From the NCBI GenBank assembly GCA_035048495.1, contig CM068541.1:13895929-13959928 (forward strand): 64,000 nt of DNA, in the 5' to 3' direction. This document shows positions 10,762 to 21,887 of this stretch, piece by piece; the stretch's first letter is position 1; each line of letters starts with the position of its first letter. The notes under the pieces were generated by a model. The model was given only the letters and a program-made list of their open reading frames with translations, did no database searches and had not been told where the DNA came from. This DNA comes from Euptelea pleiosperma (taxonomy: Eukaryota; Streptophyta; Magnoliopsida; Ranunculales; Eupteleaceae). Position numbers and translations under genes: made by a program.

Positions 10762-13700
10762 ATGTCTAGTCGGAGTCAAAAATCTGCAAGAGCTAGAGCG
10801 CGACAGTTTGCTCCTTCCACATCGGGAGCATAGCAACAGGCCCCCCTCCACCTCGGCACTACAGCAGCAGACGCCCCATCCACCTCGACACCACGGCAGC
10901 AGGGGCCCCCCTCCACCTTGACACCATAGGAGCGGGGCCCCCCCTCTACCTCGGCACAACAGTCGCAGGGGGGCCCCTCCCCTATTACTCAGCAGTCCAC
11001 TGACACCACTAGTATGTTCAGTTGTTTGTTATTGTATATATTTATAATTGTTGTATACTCATTAACGTGTATGTATTTTATTCTTATTTTTGTATTATTG
11101 AAACAGCTTCGAGCAGCATCGGCGACGAGGGCCCACGAAAAGCCTGCCCGTGGTTACAGGCTCTATGACAAAAGTGCCCATGACTTGGAATGAAACAAAC
11201 CAACCCATAGGCGAAACGGCATCTACATTTGCCAATCAATTAGGGGTGATTGTCCGTACTTCTGGGCATGCCCAGTTACAGGTAGAGACATGGAGCAAAA
11301 TGCCTCCCCACAACAAGGAGCTATTGTGGCAAGAAGTCAAGGTAAATGTGTCTGATACCCATCGTTTGGTATAATTTGTTTATATTATTTTCATGTACAT
11401 AACTAATGTTTTTTACATACTTGGCAGAGTAAATTTGACATCGACGAAGAACGAAAAAGCTATACCTTGCAATCAATGGACAAGCGATTCAGAGATTGGC
11501 GAGGTGATTTGAAATGCCAATATTTCGATGTCATAGAGACACGTCAGGATCGAATCAACAATAAACCTGATGGTGTCGCAGAGGAGGATTGGATCTGGCT
11601 TGTCGACTACTGGAGTAGTGACAACTTCAAGGTATGAAAAAAAGTCATACTTAATTAACTATCCATTACCCATCTATCAAGATGTTAATAATAAAATCAA
11701 CGCATTTATGCAGGCGGTGTCGGCAAGAAACAAAGCGAACCGCAAGAAACAAAGAATAAATCATACTGGGGGAACAAAGACATTTGCTCGTTACAGGGAC
11801 GAAGCGGTAAATTATTTTACTTTTTTAAATTTAACATTCACATATAACTTCTAACGATGGGTCTATTTTCTACAATGATAGATTCAGAGTAATGACGGTA
11901 CTCCACCGACTCGGGTAGCACTATTTATTACGACCCATACATGGAAAGATGGGTCACCAGTTGATGAGGGGTCTGCTGAAATAATTGTATGTACGATTCT
12001 TATTATACATAATAATATATAGTTGGTTGTGTACTAATTAAATATTTTTCATGCAGTCAAAATTTACGCAGCTCTCACAGATTGGAGAGTCCTCTACTCC
12101 CGACCCCGATGCTATCTATACCGCTGTGATGGGTCCAGAGAGACATGGTCGTGTACGTGGCTACGGCTTAGGTCCAACGCCTTCTACTGTATTTGGTACT
12201 TCCAATACCTCCAGTCGGAGCAGCAGCAACAGTGCCCTTCAAGAGGAGTTGACACGACTGCAAGTACAGATGGCAGAGCGTGAGACTCGTCATCAGGAGG
12301 AGCTGACTCGTATTCATCAGCAGATGGAGATACGGGACCAGCAGCAGCTAGAGAGAGAAGAGACGCTGCGGAGGGATTTAGAGATGCAGTTTCATAGGCA
12401 GTTTACAGATTTTATTCGAAACATGCAGCCTCCCAGCCATTCTGATAATGAGGATCTGGGGCATGACGATCTAGTTGATGACGATGAGGTATGTCCACAT
12501 TTAAGTACTTTCTGTTATGAAATTGTAGTTACTTGTAGGTTTAGGCATTTAAGACTTAGAACTGAAATCCATTTCGAGACTTCGATGCTCAAATCGGGCA
12601 AACGAGGTCGGAATCTCCTGAAACTTCTTCCAATACTTCAAATGTATTGAAACAAATGTGTTGAAGAGACGGTGTCAAATTTCGACGTTCGGTTGGGAGA
12701 TTGTAGTTACTTGTAGGTTTAGGCATTTAAGACTTAGAACTAAAATCCATTTCGGGACTTCGATACCTAAATCGGGCAAACGAAGTCGGAATCTCCCGAA
12801 ACTTCTTCTAGCACTTCAAACGTATTGAAATAAATGTGTTGAAAGATACGGGGTCAAATTCTGACGTTCGGTTGGGAGATTGTAGTTACTTGTAAGTTTA
12901 GGCATTTAAGACTTAGAACTAAAATCTATTTCGGGACTTCGACGCCTAAATCGGGCAAACGAGGTCGGAATCTCTCGAAACTTCTTCCAACACTTCAAGC
13001 GTATTGAAATAAATGTGTTGGAAGAGACGGGATCAAATTCCGACGTTCGGTTGAGAGATTGTAGTACTTTGTAGGTTTAGGCATTTAAGACTTAGAACTA
13101 AAATTCATTTCGGGACTTTAACGCCCAAATCAGGCAAACGAGGTCGGAATCTCCCAAAACTTCTTCCGACACTTCAAATGTGTTGAAACAAATGTGTTGG
13201 AAGAGACAATGTCAAATTCTGACGTTCGGTTGGGAGATTGTAGTCACTTGTAGGTTTAGGCATTTAAGACTTAGAACTGAAATCCATTTTGGGACTTCGA
13301 TGCCTAAATCGGGCAAACGATGTCAGAATCTCTCAAAACTTCTTTCAACACTTCAAACGTATTGAAACAAATGTGTTGGAAGAGACAGTGTCAAATTCTG
13401 AGGTCGGGTTAGAAAATTATAGTCATTTGTAGGTTTAGGCATTTAAGACTTGGCACTAAATTCATTTCAGGACTTCAACGCCCAAATCTGGCAAACGAGG
13501 TCGGAATCTCCCAAAACTTCTTCCACCACTTCAAATGTGTTAAAACAAATGCGTTGGAAGAGACGGGGTCAAATTCTGACGTTCGGTTGGGAGATTGTAG
13601 TTACTTGTAGGTTTAGGCATTTAAGACTTAGATCTAAAATCCATTTCGGGACTTCGACGCCTAAATTGGGCAAACGAGGTCGGAATCTCTTAAAACTTCT

Positions 13701-16055
13701 TCCAACACTTCAAACGTATTGAAACAAATGTGTTGGAAGAGACGGGGTCAAATTCCGAGGTCGGGTTAGAAAATTATAGTCATTTGTAGGTTTAGGCATT
13801 TAAGACTTAGAACTGAAGTCCATTTGGGGACTTCGACGCCTAAATCAGGCAAACGAGGTCGGAATCTCTCGAAACTTCTTTCAACACTTCAAACGTATTG
13901 AAACAAATGTGTTGGAAGAGACGGGGTCAAATTCTGAGGTCGGGTTACAAAATTATAGTCATTTGTAAGTTTAGGCATTTAAGACTTAGAACTATAATTC
14001 ATTTCGGGACTTCAATGCCCAAATCGGGCAAACGAGCTCAGAATCTCCCAAAACTTCTTCTGACACTTCAAATGTGTTGAAACAAATATGTTAGAAGAGA
14101 CAGTGTCAAATTCCGACATTCGGTTGGGAGATTGTAGTCACTTGTAGGTTTAGGCATTTAAGACTTAGAACTATAATCCATTTTGGGACTTCGATGCCTA
14201 AATAGGGCAAACGAGGTCGGAATCTCTCGAAACTTCTTTCAACACTTCAAACATATTGAAACAAATGTGTTGGAGAGACGGGGTCAAATTCTGAGGTCGG
14301 GTTAGAAAATTATAGTCATTTGTAGGTTTAGGCATTTAAGACTTAGAACTGAAATTCATTTCGGGGACTTCAACGCCCAAATCTGGCAAACGAGGTCGGA
14401 ATCTCCCAAAACTTCTTCCACCACTTCAAATGTGTTGAAACAAATGCGTTGGAAGAGACGGGGTCAAATTCCGACGTTCGGTTGGGAGATTGTAGTTACT
14501 TATAGGTTTAGGCATTTAAGACTTGATCTAAAATCCATTTCGGGACTTCGACGCCTAAATCGGGCAAACGAGGTCAGAATCTCCCAAAACTTCTTCCAAC
14601 ACTTCAAACGTATTGAAACAAATATGTTGGAAGAGACGGAATCAAATTCCGAGGTCGGGTTAGAAAATTATAGTCGTTTGTAGGTTTAGGCATTTAAGAC
14701 TTAGAACCGAAATCCATTTCGGGACTTCGACGCCTAAATCGGGCAAACGAGGTCGGAATCTCTCGAAACTTCTTTTAACACTTCAAAAGTATTGAAACAA
14801 ATGTGTTAGAAGAGACAGGGTCAAATTCCGAGGTCGGGTTAGAAAATTATAGTCATTTGTAGGTTTAGGCATTTAAGACTTAGAACTAAAATTCATTTCG
14901 GGACTTCGATGCCCAAATCTGGGCAAACGAGGTCAGAATCTCCTAAAACTTCTTCCGACACTTCAAATGTGTTGAAACAAATGTGTTAGAAGAGATAGTG
15001 TCAAATTCCGACGTTCGGTTGGGAGATTGTAGTCACTTGTAGGTTTAAGCATTTAAGACTTAAAACTGAAATCCATTTTGGGACTTCGATGCCTAAATCG
15101 GGCAAACGAGGTCGAATCTCTCGAAACTTCTTTCAACACTTCAAACGTATTGAAACAAATGTGTTGGAAGAGACGGGGTCAAATTCTGAGGTCAGGTTAG
15201 AAAATTATAGTCATTTGTAGGTTTAGGCTTTTAAGACTTATAACTAAAATTCATTTCGGGACTTCAACGCCCAAATCGGGCAAACGAGGTCGGAATCTCC
15301 CAAAACTTCTTCCGACACTTCAAATGTGTTGGAAGAGACGGTGTCAAATTCTGACGTTCGGTTGGGAGATTGTAGTCACTTGTAGGTTTAGGCATTTAAG
15401 ACTTAGAACTTAAATCCATTTTGTGACTTCGATGCCTAAATAGGGCAAACGATGTCGGAATCTCTCGAAACTTCTTTCAACACTTCAAACGTATTGAAAC
15501 AAATGTGTTGGAAGAGACGGGGTCAAATTCTGAGGTTAGGTTAGAAAATTATAGTCATTTGTATGTTTAGGCATTTAAGACTTAGAACTAAAATTCATTT
15601 CGGGATTTCAACGCCCAAATCGGGTAAACGAGGTCGGAATCTCCCGAAACTTCTTCTGACACTTCAAATGTGTTGAAACAAATGTGTTGGAAGAGACGGT
15701 GTCAAATTCCGACGTTCAATTAGGAGAATGTAGTCACTTGTAGGTTTAGGCATTTAAGACTTAGAACTGAAATCCATTTCGGGACTTCGATGCCTAAATC
15801 GGGCAAACGAGGTCAGAATCTCCCGAAACTTCTTCCAACACACTTCAAATGTGTTGAAACAAATGTGTTGAAGAAACAGGGTCAAATTCGACGTTTGGTT
15901 AGGAGTTGTAGTTACTTGTAAGTTTAGACATGTAAAACTTCAATGTAAAGTGTATTACGAGTTTTTAACGATATATTTATTTTATTATAACTTATAACAT
16001 ATTTTATTCTAATAAGTTTACTAATTTTTTTTTGCAGGACCCAGGTGATTATTGA
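10762..16055 (+). pseudogene. Second CACTA gene, Transposase_24 (Ptta/En/Spm) type
   Basis: A seven-exon gene can be traced: 10762-11011, 11107-11341, 11428-11631, 11714-11806, 11882-11986, 12057-12488 and 16038-16055, all with GT-AG borders. Readable blocks are QPIGETASTFANQLGVIVRT, SKFDIDEERKSYTLQSMDKR, ARNKANRKKQR, TRVALFITTHTWKDGS and, in exon 6, MGPERHGRVRGYGLGPTPS, followed by a Gln/Glu/Arg-rich probable coiled coil (QEELTRLQVQMAERETRHQE). The last exon gives only DPGDY and a stop. In related elements such proteins bind element ends or assist transposition. It is probably inactive: exon 1 (Pro/Gln-rich) has stops, for example TAG near 10831, and the frame changes at the start of exon 2. 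Intron 6 is 3549 bp, almost all satellite. Confidence 0.8.
12515..15950. repeat. 179-bp satellite array inside a transposon intron
   Basis: About 20 head-to-tail copies of a roughly 179-bp unit, marked by the word GGTTTAGGCATTTAAGACTT near 12538, 12716, 12895, 13074, 13254, 13433, 13612, 13791, 13970, 14150, 14327, 14506, 14684, 14863, 15042, 15221, 15386, 15567, 15744 and (degenerate) 15925. Two unit types differ before the marker: A has GACGTTCGGTTGGGAGATTG, B has GAGGTCGGGTTAGAAAATTA. From about 12690 the order is A A A A B A B B A B A B B A B A B A A. Each unit also holds a short inverted repeat (CTTCAAAYGTRTTGAA). The array lies wholly within intron 6 of the second CACTA gene. Open frames across it are not proteins. 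Confidence 0.95.
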
Positions 16056-16264
16056 TCTGATGCAGACCCAGTAGATGTTTGAGCCCTGAACTTTTTTATT
16101 TCATTTATGGATGTTTTTGAACAAACGATATTGTATTAATTAATTTTTGAGTTTAATGAACATATTATTTTTATTTTTGTTTATTTGATTTAATTAGTAT
16201 TATAGTAATCAAAATGCTACAAGTCTACAGGTGGTACAGGGCAGGTGGAAAAAAAATCAAATAG

Positions 16265-16829
16265 TAAATCTGTATTAGCGGCAGGTCAGTAACCGCTGCT
16301 AAAAGAAGTATTAGCCGCAGCCAGATTCTGGCCGCTGCTGAAAGTGTCTTTTAGCGGTGGTCAGTGACCGCCGCTATAAGTATGCAATAGCAGCGGCTAA
16401 AGTTTGACCGCCGCTAAAAGGAGACAGTAGCAGCGGCCACTCGCGCCACTAATACTCTATTTTAGCAGCAGTGCTAGTCTGACCACCGCTAATGAATACT
16501 TTTAGCGACTGACCGCTGCTAATAGACACTTTCAGCGGCGGGCCAAACCAGGCCGCCGCTAATACTTCTTTTAGCGGCGGCTACTAACCGCCACTAATAC
16601 TGATAATCCTACCTCTAATATTGTTTTCCACAACGACTGTACCGTCACTGGTGTGGTACTTTTTAGCGGCGGCCGATTTTCACCTGGCTGCCACTATAAG
16701 TTTCAGCGACCAGGGTATCAGCGGCGGTCTGCAAACGTCGACGTGGTCGCCGCTGAAAGTTTTAGCGGCGGTTTTTATGACTTTTACCGGCGGTCGAGAC
16801 CGCCGCTAATACTCTATTTTCCTGTAGTG
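16265..16829. repeat. CACTA 3' subterminal repeats and TIR
   Basis: More than twenty copies of TTAGCGGCGG-like words and their complements alternate, often as imperfect hairpins (for example around 16345-16375 and 16540-16575), ending in the right TIR that finishes CCTGTAGTG. Confidence 0.9.
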
Positions 16830-17968
16830 AATAATGAATAAAAGTCCTATACATTAAATAAAAAGTTAGTCAACCCCTACCATTTATTGAATTGCAACCA
16901 TGCAACTTACTAAAACGTGCCTTTTATAATTTACATTAAATAAAAAGTTATTCAACTACTGCCATTTATAAAATGTCAACCATAGACCTTACCAAAATGT
17001 GGATTTTATAGCTTTTTATTTCCAAAATGGCTTTTCCCTTACCCAAACATTTCATTCTCCCATAAACGTCTCTTGCCTTTTCGGTAGCATCTCTCCCTTG
17101 CCCAAAGACGTTTCAAGTTTCAACACGTCTTTTCATCTCCCAAAACTAATCATGCACGTTATATAGAGTCATCCAGAGTTGAAAGGAGAAGCATGAGAAG
17201 AAGAGCAGAGGCTCATGTACGAGCTTGAGAAATGTTGTTAATAGCATACATGCACAACAAGTGAGTTTTCAAAAAGATTGAAGGCTTTGAAAAATCTAAT
17301 TCCTACAAAAAAATAAAAAGAGGTGAGGAATGGTGTATTCAGTGGTGGTGCTGTTGTTATTGGTGATGATGGGCAAAGTTGTGCTTGAGATCAGTCTCTG
17401 TCATTGAATGACTTGTTTGTTGATTGGAGGATTTTTTTTTTTTTTTTTTTTTTTTTGTAGATGAAGATGTAAGTTTTTTGCTTCTGTTTTTCCGTTAACA
17501 GAGATACATGTAAATAAAATGTTTCATTTTTCTGGAGCGTGAGAGTATGGACATGAAATAACTGTAAAATTTGTAATCTCAAACCATTTTTTGAACTTCA
17601 CTTTTTTCTCTTATTCTAATATTTTTGGTGGTTTATAGTCTGTATTTTTTTTCTCGGTTATGATATTGTGTAGTTGCAAAGCTTTCAATTTCTTGAGTCC
17701 AACAAACTGAATGGTGTGAAAATCCACATATCTCTTTATTACTGTTTTGTTTTGGAATTTTTTCATGAGCATTACAATTCATCATTAGACCATTAAAATC
17801 ATCGTCCAATGTATGGGGTTTCGACATTAATTTGTCATCTATTTAGAAGTAGTATTTTATAAATAAAAATAATACTATTATTTCTCACACTTATATTTAT
17901 TGTACATTACTATTACTATTTTTTATTTATTCGCCCGTGCTTTAGCACGGGCCAATGACACTAGTTTA

Positions 17969-18542
17969 TCTATACTAAAGTAGAGAAGTGGGTAGTATTC
18001 TTCTCTCTCCTCCCGATCATGCTGCGTGGTACTCTCCTCGGGTAGAGCGACACGTAAGTACGCAACTATGTCTCTACGTGCCTTCTCCTACTCTTTTTCT
18101 ACCAAAACGTCTCTATATGCATTAAAGCCCTAAAATCTAGCTCTAACTCCCTACTCTCTTTTTTATCAAAACCTCTCTATATGCATAAACGCCCTGAAGC
18201 CTCTCCACTATCCCTTAAAACTCGCTAACTCCTTTACAATAACTCACCTTCATTTCTAATTATATCTTTCTATCATCTCTCTCCTCACTCATTCTATTAA
18301 CCATTTTCTTAAATCGGCTCTTACCTTCCTAAAGCATCTCTACACCTTCCCTTTATAAAACTATTCTTGCTTTCAACTACTCTTACAAAAAAGGCATGAA
18401 CAGAAACAATTGTCTCCAAACGTTCAAATACAGAGATCAAAAGGGTAAAAGCAAAAATGACTTTTTTTTTAAATTATTGTTATGGTTAATATTTTATTTT
18501 TTATTTCTTTGTCCGTGCTTTAAAACGGGCCAATAACACTAG
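17969..18542 (+). mobile_element. Second short Helitron, next to the first
   Basis: Starts TCTATACTAAAGTAGAGAAG after A17968 and ends CAATAACACTAG at 18542 before T18543. The subterminal hairpin at 18511-18530 is imperfect (GTCCGT...ACGGGC). The first 45 bases closely follow those of the first Helitron. At 574 bp without coding sequence it is a non-autonomous relative. Only 4 bp separate it from the first element's 3' end. Confidence 0.85.
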
Positions 18543-18893
18543 TTTACAACAAAGACCAATAACAACACCAACGAAGAGGCATGTGCAAATCGAATGGTCT
18601 AAAAGGTGTGGAGAAGGACAAAATAAATGTGGATTGAGGTTTTGAGAGGGGCTTCTAAAAAATTATTTTAACAAAACATGACTTTAGACAGAATTGAATG
18701 GAGGAATAAGATTTGTACAGCCAACCCCATATCATTGGAATAAGGCTTATGATGAAGCAAACCCAATTCTTCATCAATTAAGATTGAAAAATGCACTCCG
18801 ACAACACTTTTTTCCTACAGATTGGCCATGTATTTTTTTTTTCGTGAAAAAAAAATCACACCAAGGCAAAGTATTAGTCTGTCTAGAGCTAAG

Positions 18894-19230
18894 TACCCAT
18901 TTCTTACATCCAATTCTTACACCCAGTGGTGGGACCCCACAAAGAGAACAATCAGACCGCATTGTGAGTTGTTCACACTGTGTTGATCATGTTCACAAAA
19001 ATAGTCCATGTCGACATTCATAACCTCATGAAAATGGACCTTAATTTGAAAAATCAAGATCATCCAATTAAACCATGACTTTTAGGTCAATTTTTTTATA
19101 TGGTTAGCAATGTCGACAAGGAACAGTTTTAGGTGATGGTGATAATCATGGCAATGAAAACTCATTGTATGGTTGGATTGTCCACTATGATGTCTATGTG
19201 GGCCCCACCACTAGGTGTAAGAAATGGGTC
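18894..19230. mobile_element. Foldback MITE, ACCCATTTCTTACA ends
   Basis: The left end ACCCATTTCTTACATCCAAT with CAGTGGTGGGACCCC is mirrored at the right by GGGCCCCACCACTAGGTGTA followed by AGAAATGGGT. No coding sequence. No target duplication was fixed with confidence. Confidence 0.65.
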
Positions 19231-19679
19231 ACTATAAAAACAATAGAAATAATTTATAAAACTTTATAGTACTATCGAGCCATCAATCTTGACTATGGAC
19301 GGTTGTAATGAAGAAATTTTGGTTGTGGGCAATAATTCAAAGGTGAAGTGGCACCAGCTAAATGTCCTCAAGGTTGGCAGCACAGGCAACTTTAAATTGT
19401 CATTCTCACAACCTAAAATCCATCTACTCAGTGTACTTGTCCTTGCTAAGGTTACACTCCATATACTTACTTTCGAACTACCCAGAGGTTGGCAACTGCA
19501 ACATGGAGGACGGAATTTCTAAAGCTACACACCATAAATCTTGTTAATGAGTGGTGGGTTTATTTACACATCTACTAGCTAAGGTGGTGGGGGTGGGGCC
19601 CTTTACAACTCTGCTAGCTAAGGTGGTGGGCCCAAAGTAGCCCACTGTAAGGATAACAAAGGATAACAAAAAATTGGCG

Positions 19680-19890
19680 TGGGCCAATATATAAATTAGA
19701 AGTTTTGGAATGGGATGATTTTTTACGAGATGGTCTCTTTGGTGAGGAAATCATCCTCATAAAAATTCAAATCATTCTGATATTTCTAACTTGGTTTACA
19801 AGTTGAAGATTTTATGACCGTCTATTTTTACCGTTAACTTGAAAACTACATTTGATGGGCTTAGAAATTTTATAATGGGCTGATTTTTTT
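19680..19890. repeat. Dispersed repeat, first copy (second at 26800-27010)
   Basis: GGGCCAATATATAAATTAGA, AGAATGGGATGATTTTT-like, CAAATCATTCTGATAT and GACCGTCTATTTTT words occur in the same order and spacing here and in intron 4 of TBL copy B. Class unknown. Confidence 0.75.
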
Positions 19891-20072
19891 ATGCGGGTGT
19901 CGCCAAAAGTTGTTGTCAATTTTTTTATTAAAATTGTTGTCCCCTGATTCTGACATGTATATGTCAAAATGCCATGGTTGCAATATTATCCAAGTGGCCA
20001 ATCTAGAGGCATGTCTATCAGATGGATAAGGTAGACTAAACCATGCTCAAACACAACAAAACCGAAAAATCT

Positions 20073-20438
20073 TAGATGCAGACGACTTTGGATGTAGTCG
20101 ATATCAGAGGACTCTTGTGGTCCTACATAGCCAATTTTTTGGGCCCATTGACCGCATGGATGTTCAGCCCACATATTAGTGGATAAATACAATAAAAATC
20201 ATCTTCATTGATGATCTCTAGCCATTGGATTTATTACCCAAAAAACATGCTTGAAACAAACGGCTAGAATCAATCCTAAAAAAAGTACTAAAATATACAG
20301 CTAGAGATAACCAATCAGGTTGATTTTTGGTTTATACAATCTACAAGGGGTGGGCTAAACATCTATACGGTTAGTGGACCCAAAAAGTGCTTTGTAGGCC
20401 CATGAGAGTCCTCTGCATCCAAAGTCATCCGCATCTAA
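20073..20438. mobile_element. Foldback MITE of the GGATGTTTGG family, long arms
   Basis: Left arm CTTAGATGCAGACGACTTTG with GAGGACTCTTGTGG pairs with right arm CATGAGAGTCCTCTGCATCC and CATCCGCATCTAAAG. The inner part carries the family core (GGGCCCATTGACCGCATGGA; ATCATCTTCATTGATGATCT; mirrored AATCAGGTTGATTTTTGGTT). Confidence 0.75.
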
Positions 20439-20738
20439 AGTTTTTTCCCAACAAAACAATTGATAGAAACGTTTTCAAAGACCGCTACCCTAATATCTAA
20501 TCATAAAGGAAGGATTTGAACTCTATTCAGACATGAAGGAGTAGAGTCTTTTCACCTTCTTTTCTCTAACTTCTTCAATGGGGGCATTTCTAGTTAGAAC
20601 ATAAGAGTAAGGACTTCCCTGCATTAATCCTTCTCCCATCATTAGGTTGAAAAAGGGGATTGCACTTATGGTCATGCCACAACCGTGTAGCTAACCTTCT
20701 TTATTCATCACAAACTCTTTACCTAGTTTCGGAAAAAT

Positions 20739-21105
20739 TTATGATACAGAATTCTGTTTCAAAAGTTTGATACAAAAGTTCCTCGAATTGCCACGTGGCA
20801 GTTTTTTGGCCCACTGACATATGAACGTTTGTCTCAATCTTTGATGGACTTACTTACCAAACATCTGTGTGATATTCGATGACTTATAGCCGTCGAATGT
20901 GAACACTTTTTCATCATGGGCTTGAAACCAACACATAAGCCTGCTCATGAAGCCCACGATGAAAAAGCCTGATTGAATCCACAGGCTGATTTTTTGTGTG
21001 TTGGTCCACCAAGTTGTGGGACAAACATTGATGGGGCCAGTGGAGCATATACTATATGGCAATTTTAGGGATTTTTGTATCAAATTTTTGATACAGAATT
21101 AAGGC
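20739..21105. mobile_element. Foldback MITE of the GGATGTTTGG family, GATACAGAATT ends
   Basis: Left arm GATACAGAATTCTGTTTCAA and GATACAAAAGTTCC is mirrored by GGGATTTTTGTATCAAATTT and GATACAGAATTAAGG. The core keeps GGCCCACTGACATATGAACG and GGCTGATTTTTTGTGTGTTG. Confidence 0.7.
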
Positions 21106-21834
21106 TCTGTACGGTGATCAACAAAAAGTTTTACCGGAAAAAAGATTTGTATGTCAGAAAATCTTGATATAGAAAAAGTTTTATGACATTTATATGCAAA
21201 ACCTCATTTCTAGAAAACTTATTCAGAACAACCATACAAACCCTAAATATAGAAAGAAGTTTCGACCCCCTAGTCTTAAGAATGTGCCACGTGCCCTTCT
21301 TTCTATACTAAATATCCTATTTTTTCAAAAATACCCATCCAAAAATACACTCAAAGTAGGGCACAACACAAGAGGAGGAGTTTGCTCTCCTTTTATTCCT
21401 ATTGGGAGAGAAAAAGAAAAACTTTCGCATTGCTACAAGGAAAAGGTGACGTGGCAGCATTGTAAAACGACAAGTAGAGGTGGAGTCCACGTCACTTTGG
21501 GATATTTTCTTTTTTTATTAAAATATGGGTCATACATGTACATGTGGTATTGAATAGTGCTACATCAAATTTTGCTGGCGCATTACAATGCGACAGGTAA
21601 GATTTGCAAAGTGTCGGTGCAGTGAGAATCAAGTGGGAATTACTTGCGTGTGTAAATTACGCAACTCAAGAAAAGGGCAAAAGATTCGAGAACCGAATGA
21701 ATCCAAACAAAAAACAGTTGTAAGAAAAAAAAATTTTGAGAAATTAGCTTTGCGTCACGGGTGTCAAGTGCGTCCCACCACACAAGATATGCCTCGTCTG
21801 CAATTCAACGCAATACAAACCACCATCTGCAATA

Positions 21835-21887
21835 TAACACCATCTCTCTCTCTCCCTCTTTCTGCACCTTCTTCCCCACTTCGCCAA
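21835..21887 (+). promoter_or_regulatory. CT-rich leader of TBL copy B
   Basis: A pyrimidine-rich stretch (CATCTCTCTCTCTCCCTCTT and following bases) directly before the ATG, typical of plant core-promoter or 5' leader Y patches. Copy E has a similar one. No clear TATA box was found upstream. Confidence 0.5.

Larger units (their letters stand above)
1351..16829 (+). mobile_element. CACTA (En/Spm) DNA transposon, 15.5 kb
   Basis: The terminal inverted repeats start CACTACAATAAAATGGAGCA on the left and, reverse-complemented, CACTACAGGAAAATAGAGTA on the right; 26 of the first 30 bases match. A 3-bp target-site duplication AAT flanks it (1348-1350 and 16830-16832), as expected for CACTA. Both subterminal regions (about 1370-1640 and 16265-16815) are packed with AGCGGCGG-type words in both orientations, the usual TnpA-binding architecture. 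Inside, in order: a duplicated CT-rich leader, a captured ABCC fragment, unexplained sequence, a decayed TNP2 gene, and a Transposase_24-type gene with a satellite-filled intron. Both genes are broken, so it can move only if helped in trans. Confidence 0.95.
915..17964 (+). mobile_element. Non-autonomous Helitron, split by a CACTA element
   Basis: The 5' end starts TCTATACTATAGCAGAGAAG after A914. The 3' end has a perfect hairpin at 17933-17952 (8-bp stem GCCCGTGC, loop TTTA), then CAATGACACTAG ending in CTAG at 17961-17964, followed by T17965. A|TC...CTRR|T with a 3' hairpin is the established Helitron signature. Without the CACTA insertion (1351-16829 plus one 3-bp duplication) it is about 1.57 kb and shows no RepHel coding region, so it must have been moved by an autonomous relative. 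The part at 16.9-17.9 kb holds no recognised gene. The second Helitron at 17969 shares both ends, which supports the call. Confidence 0.85.
18543..21180. other. Spacer made of foldback elements and dispersed repeats
   Basis: No gene was supported. It holds three foldback elements (about 18894-19230, 20073-20438, 20739-21105) and one copy of a dispersed repeat (19680-19890) that recurs in intron 4 of TBL copy B. The remainder is AT-rich unique-looking sequence. Confidence 0.6.

Noticed and set aside
13180..14683. Repeated frames with WEIVVTCRFRHLRLR
   Set aside because: These are translations of the 179-bp satellite inside an intron, interrupted in most units.
12515..15950. Possible CRISPR-like or centromeric array
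   Set aside because: The units are contiguous without spacers, lie within a CACTA gene intron, and the genome is a plant's. A centromere role has no support here.
21588..21887. Upstream extension of TBL copy B by 100 residues in the same open frame
   Set aside because: The start at 21888 gives a good signal segment and follows a CT-rich leader. The upstream residues are Arg/Lys-rich with no family similarity.
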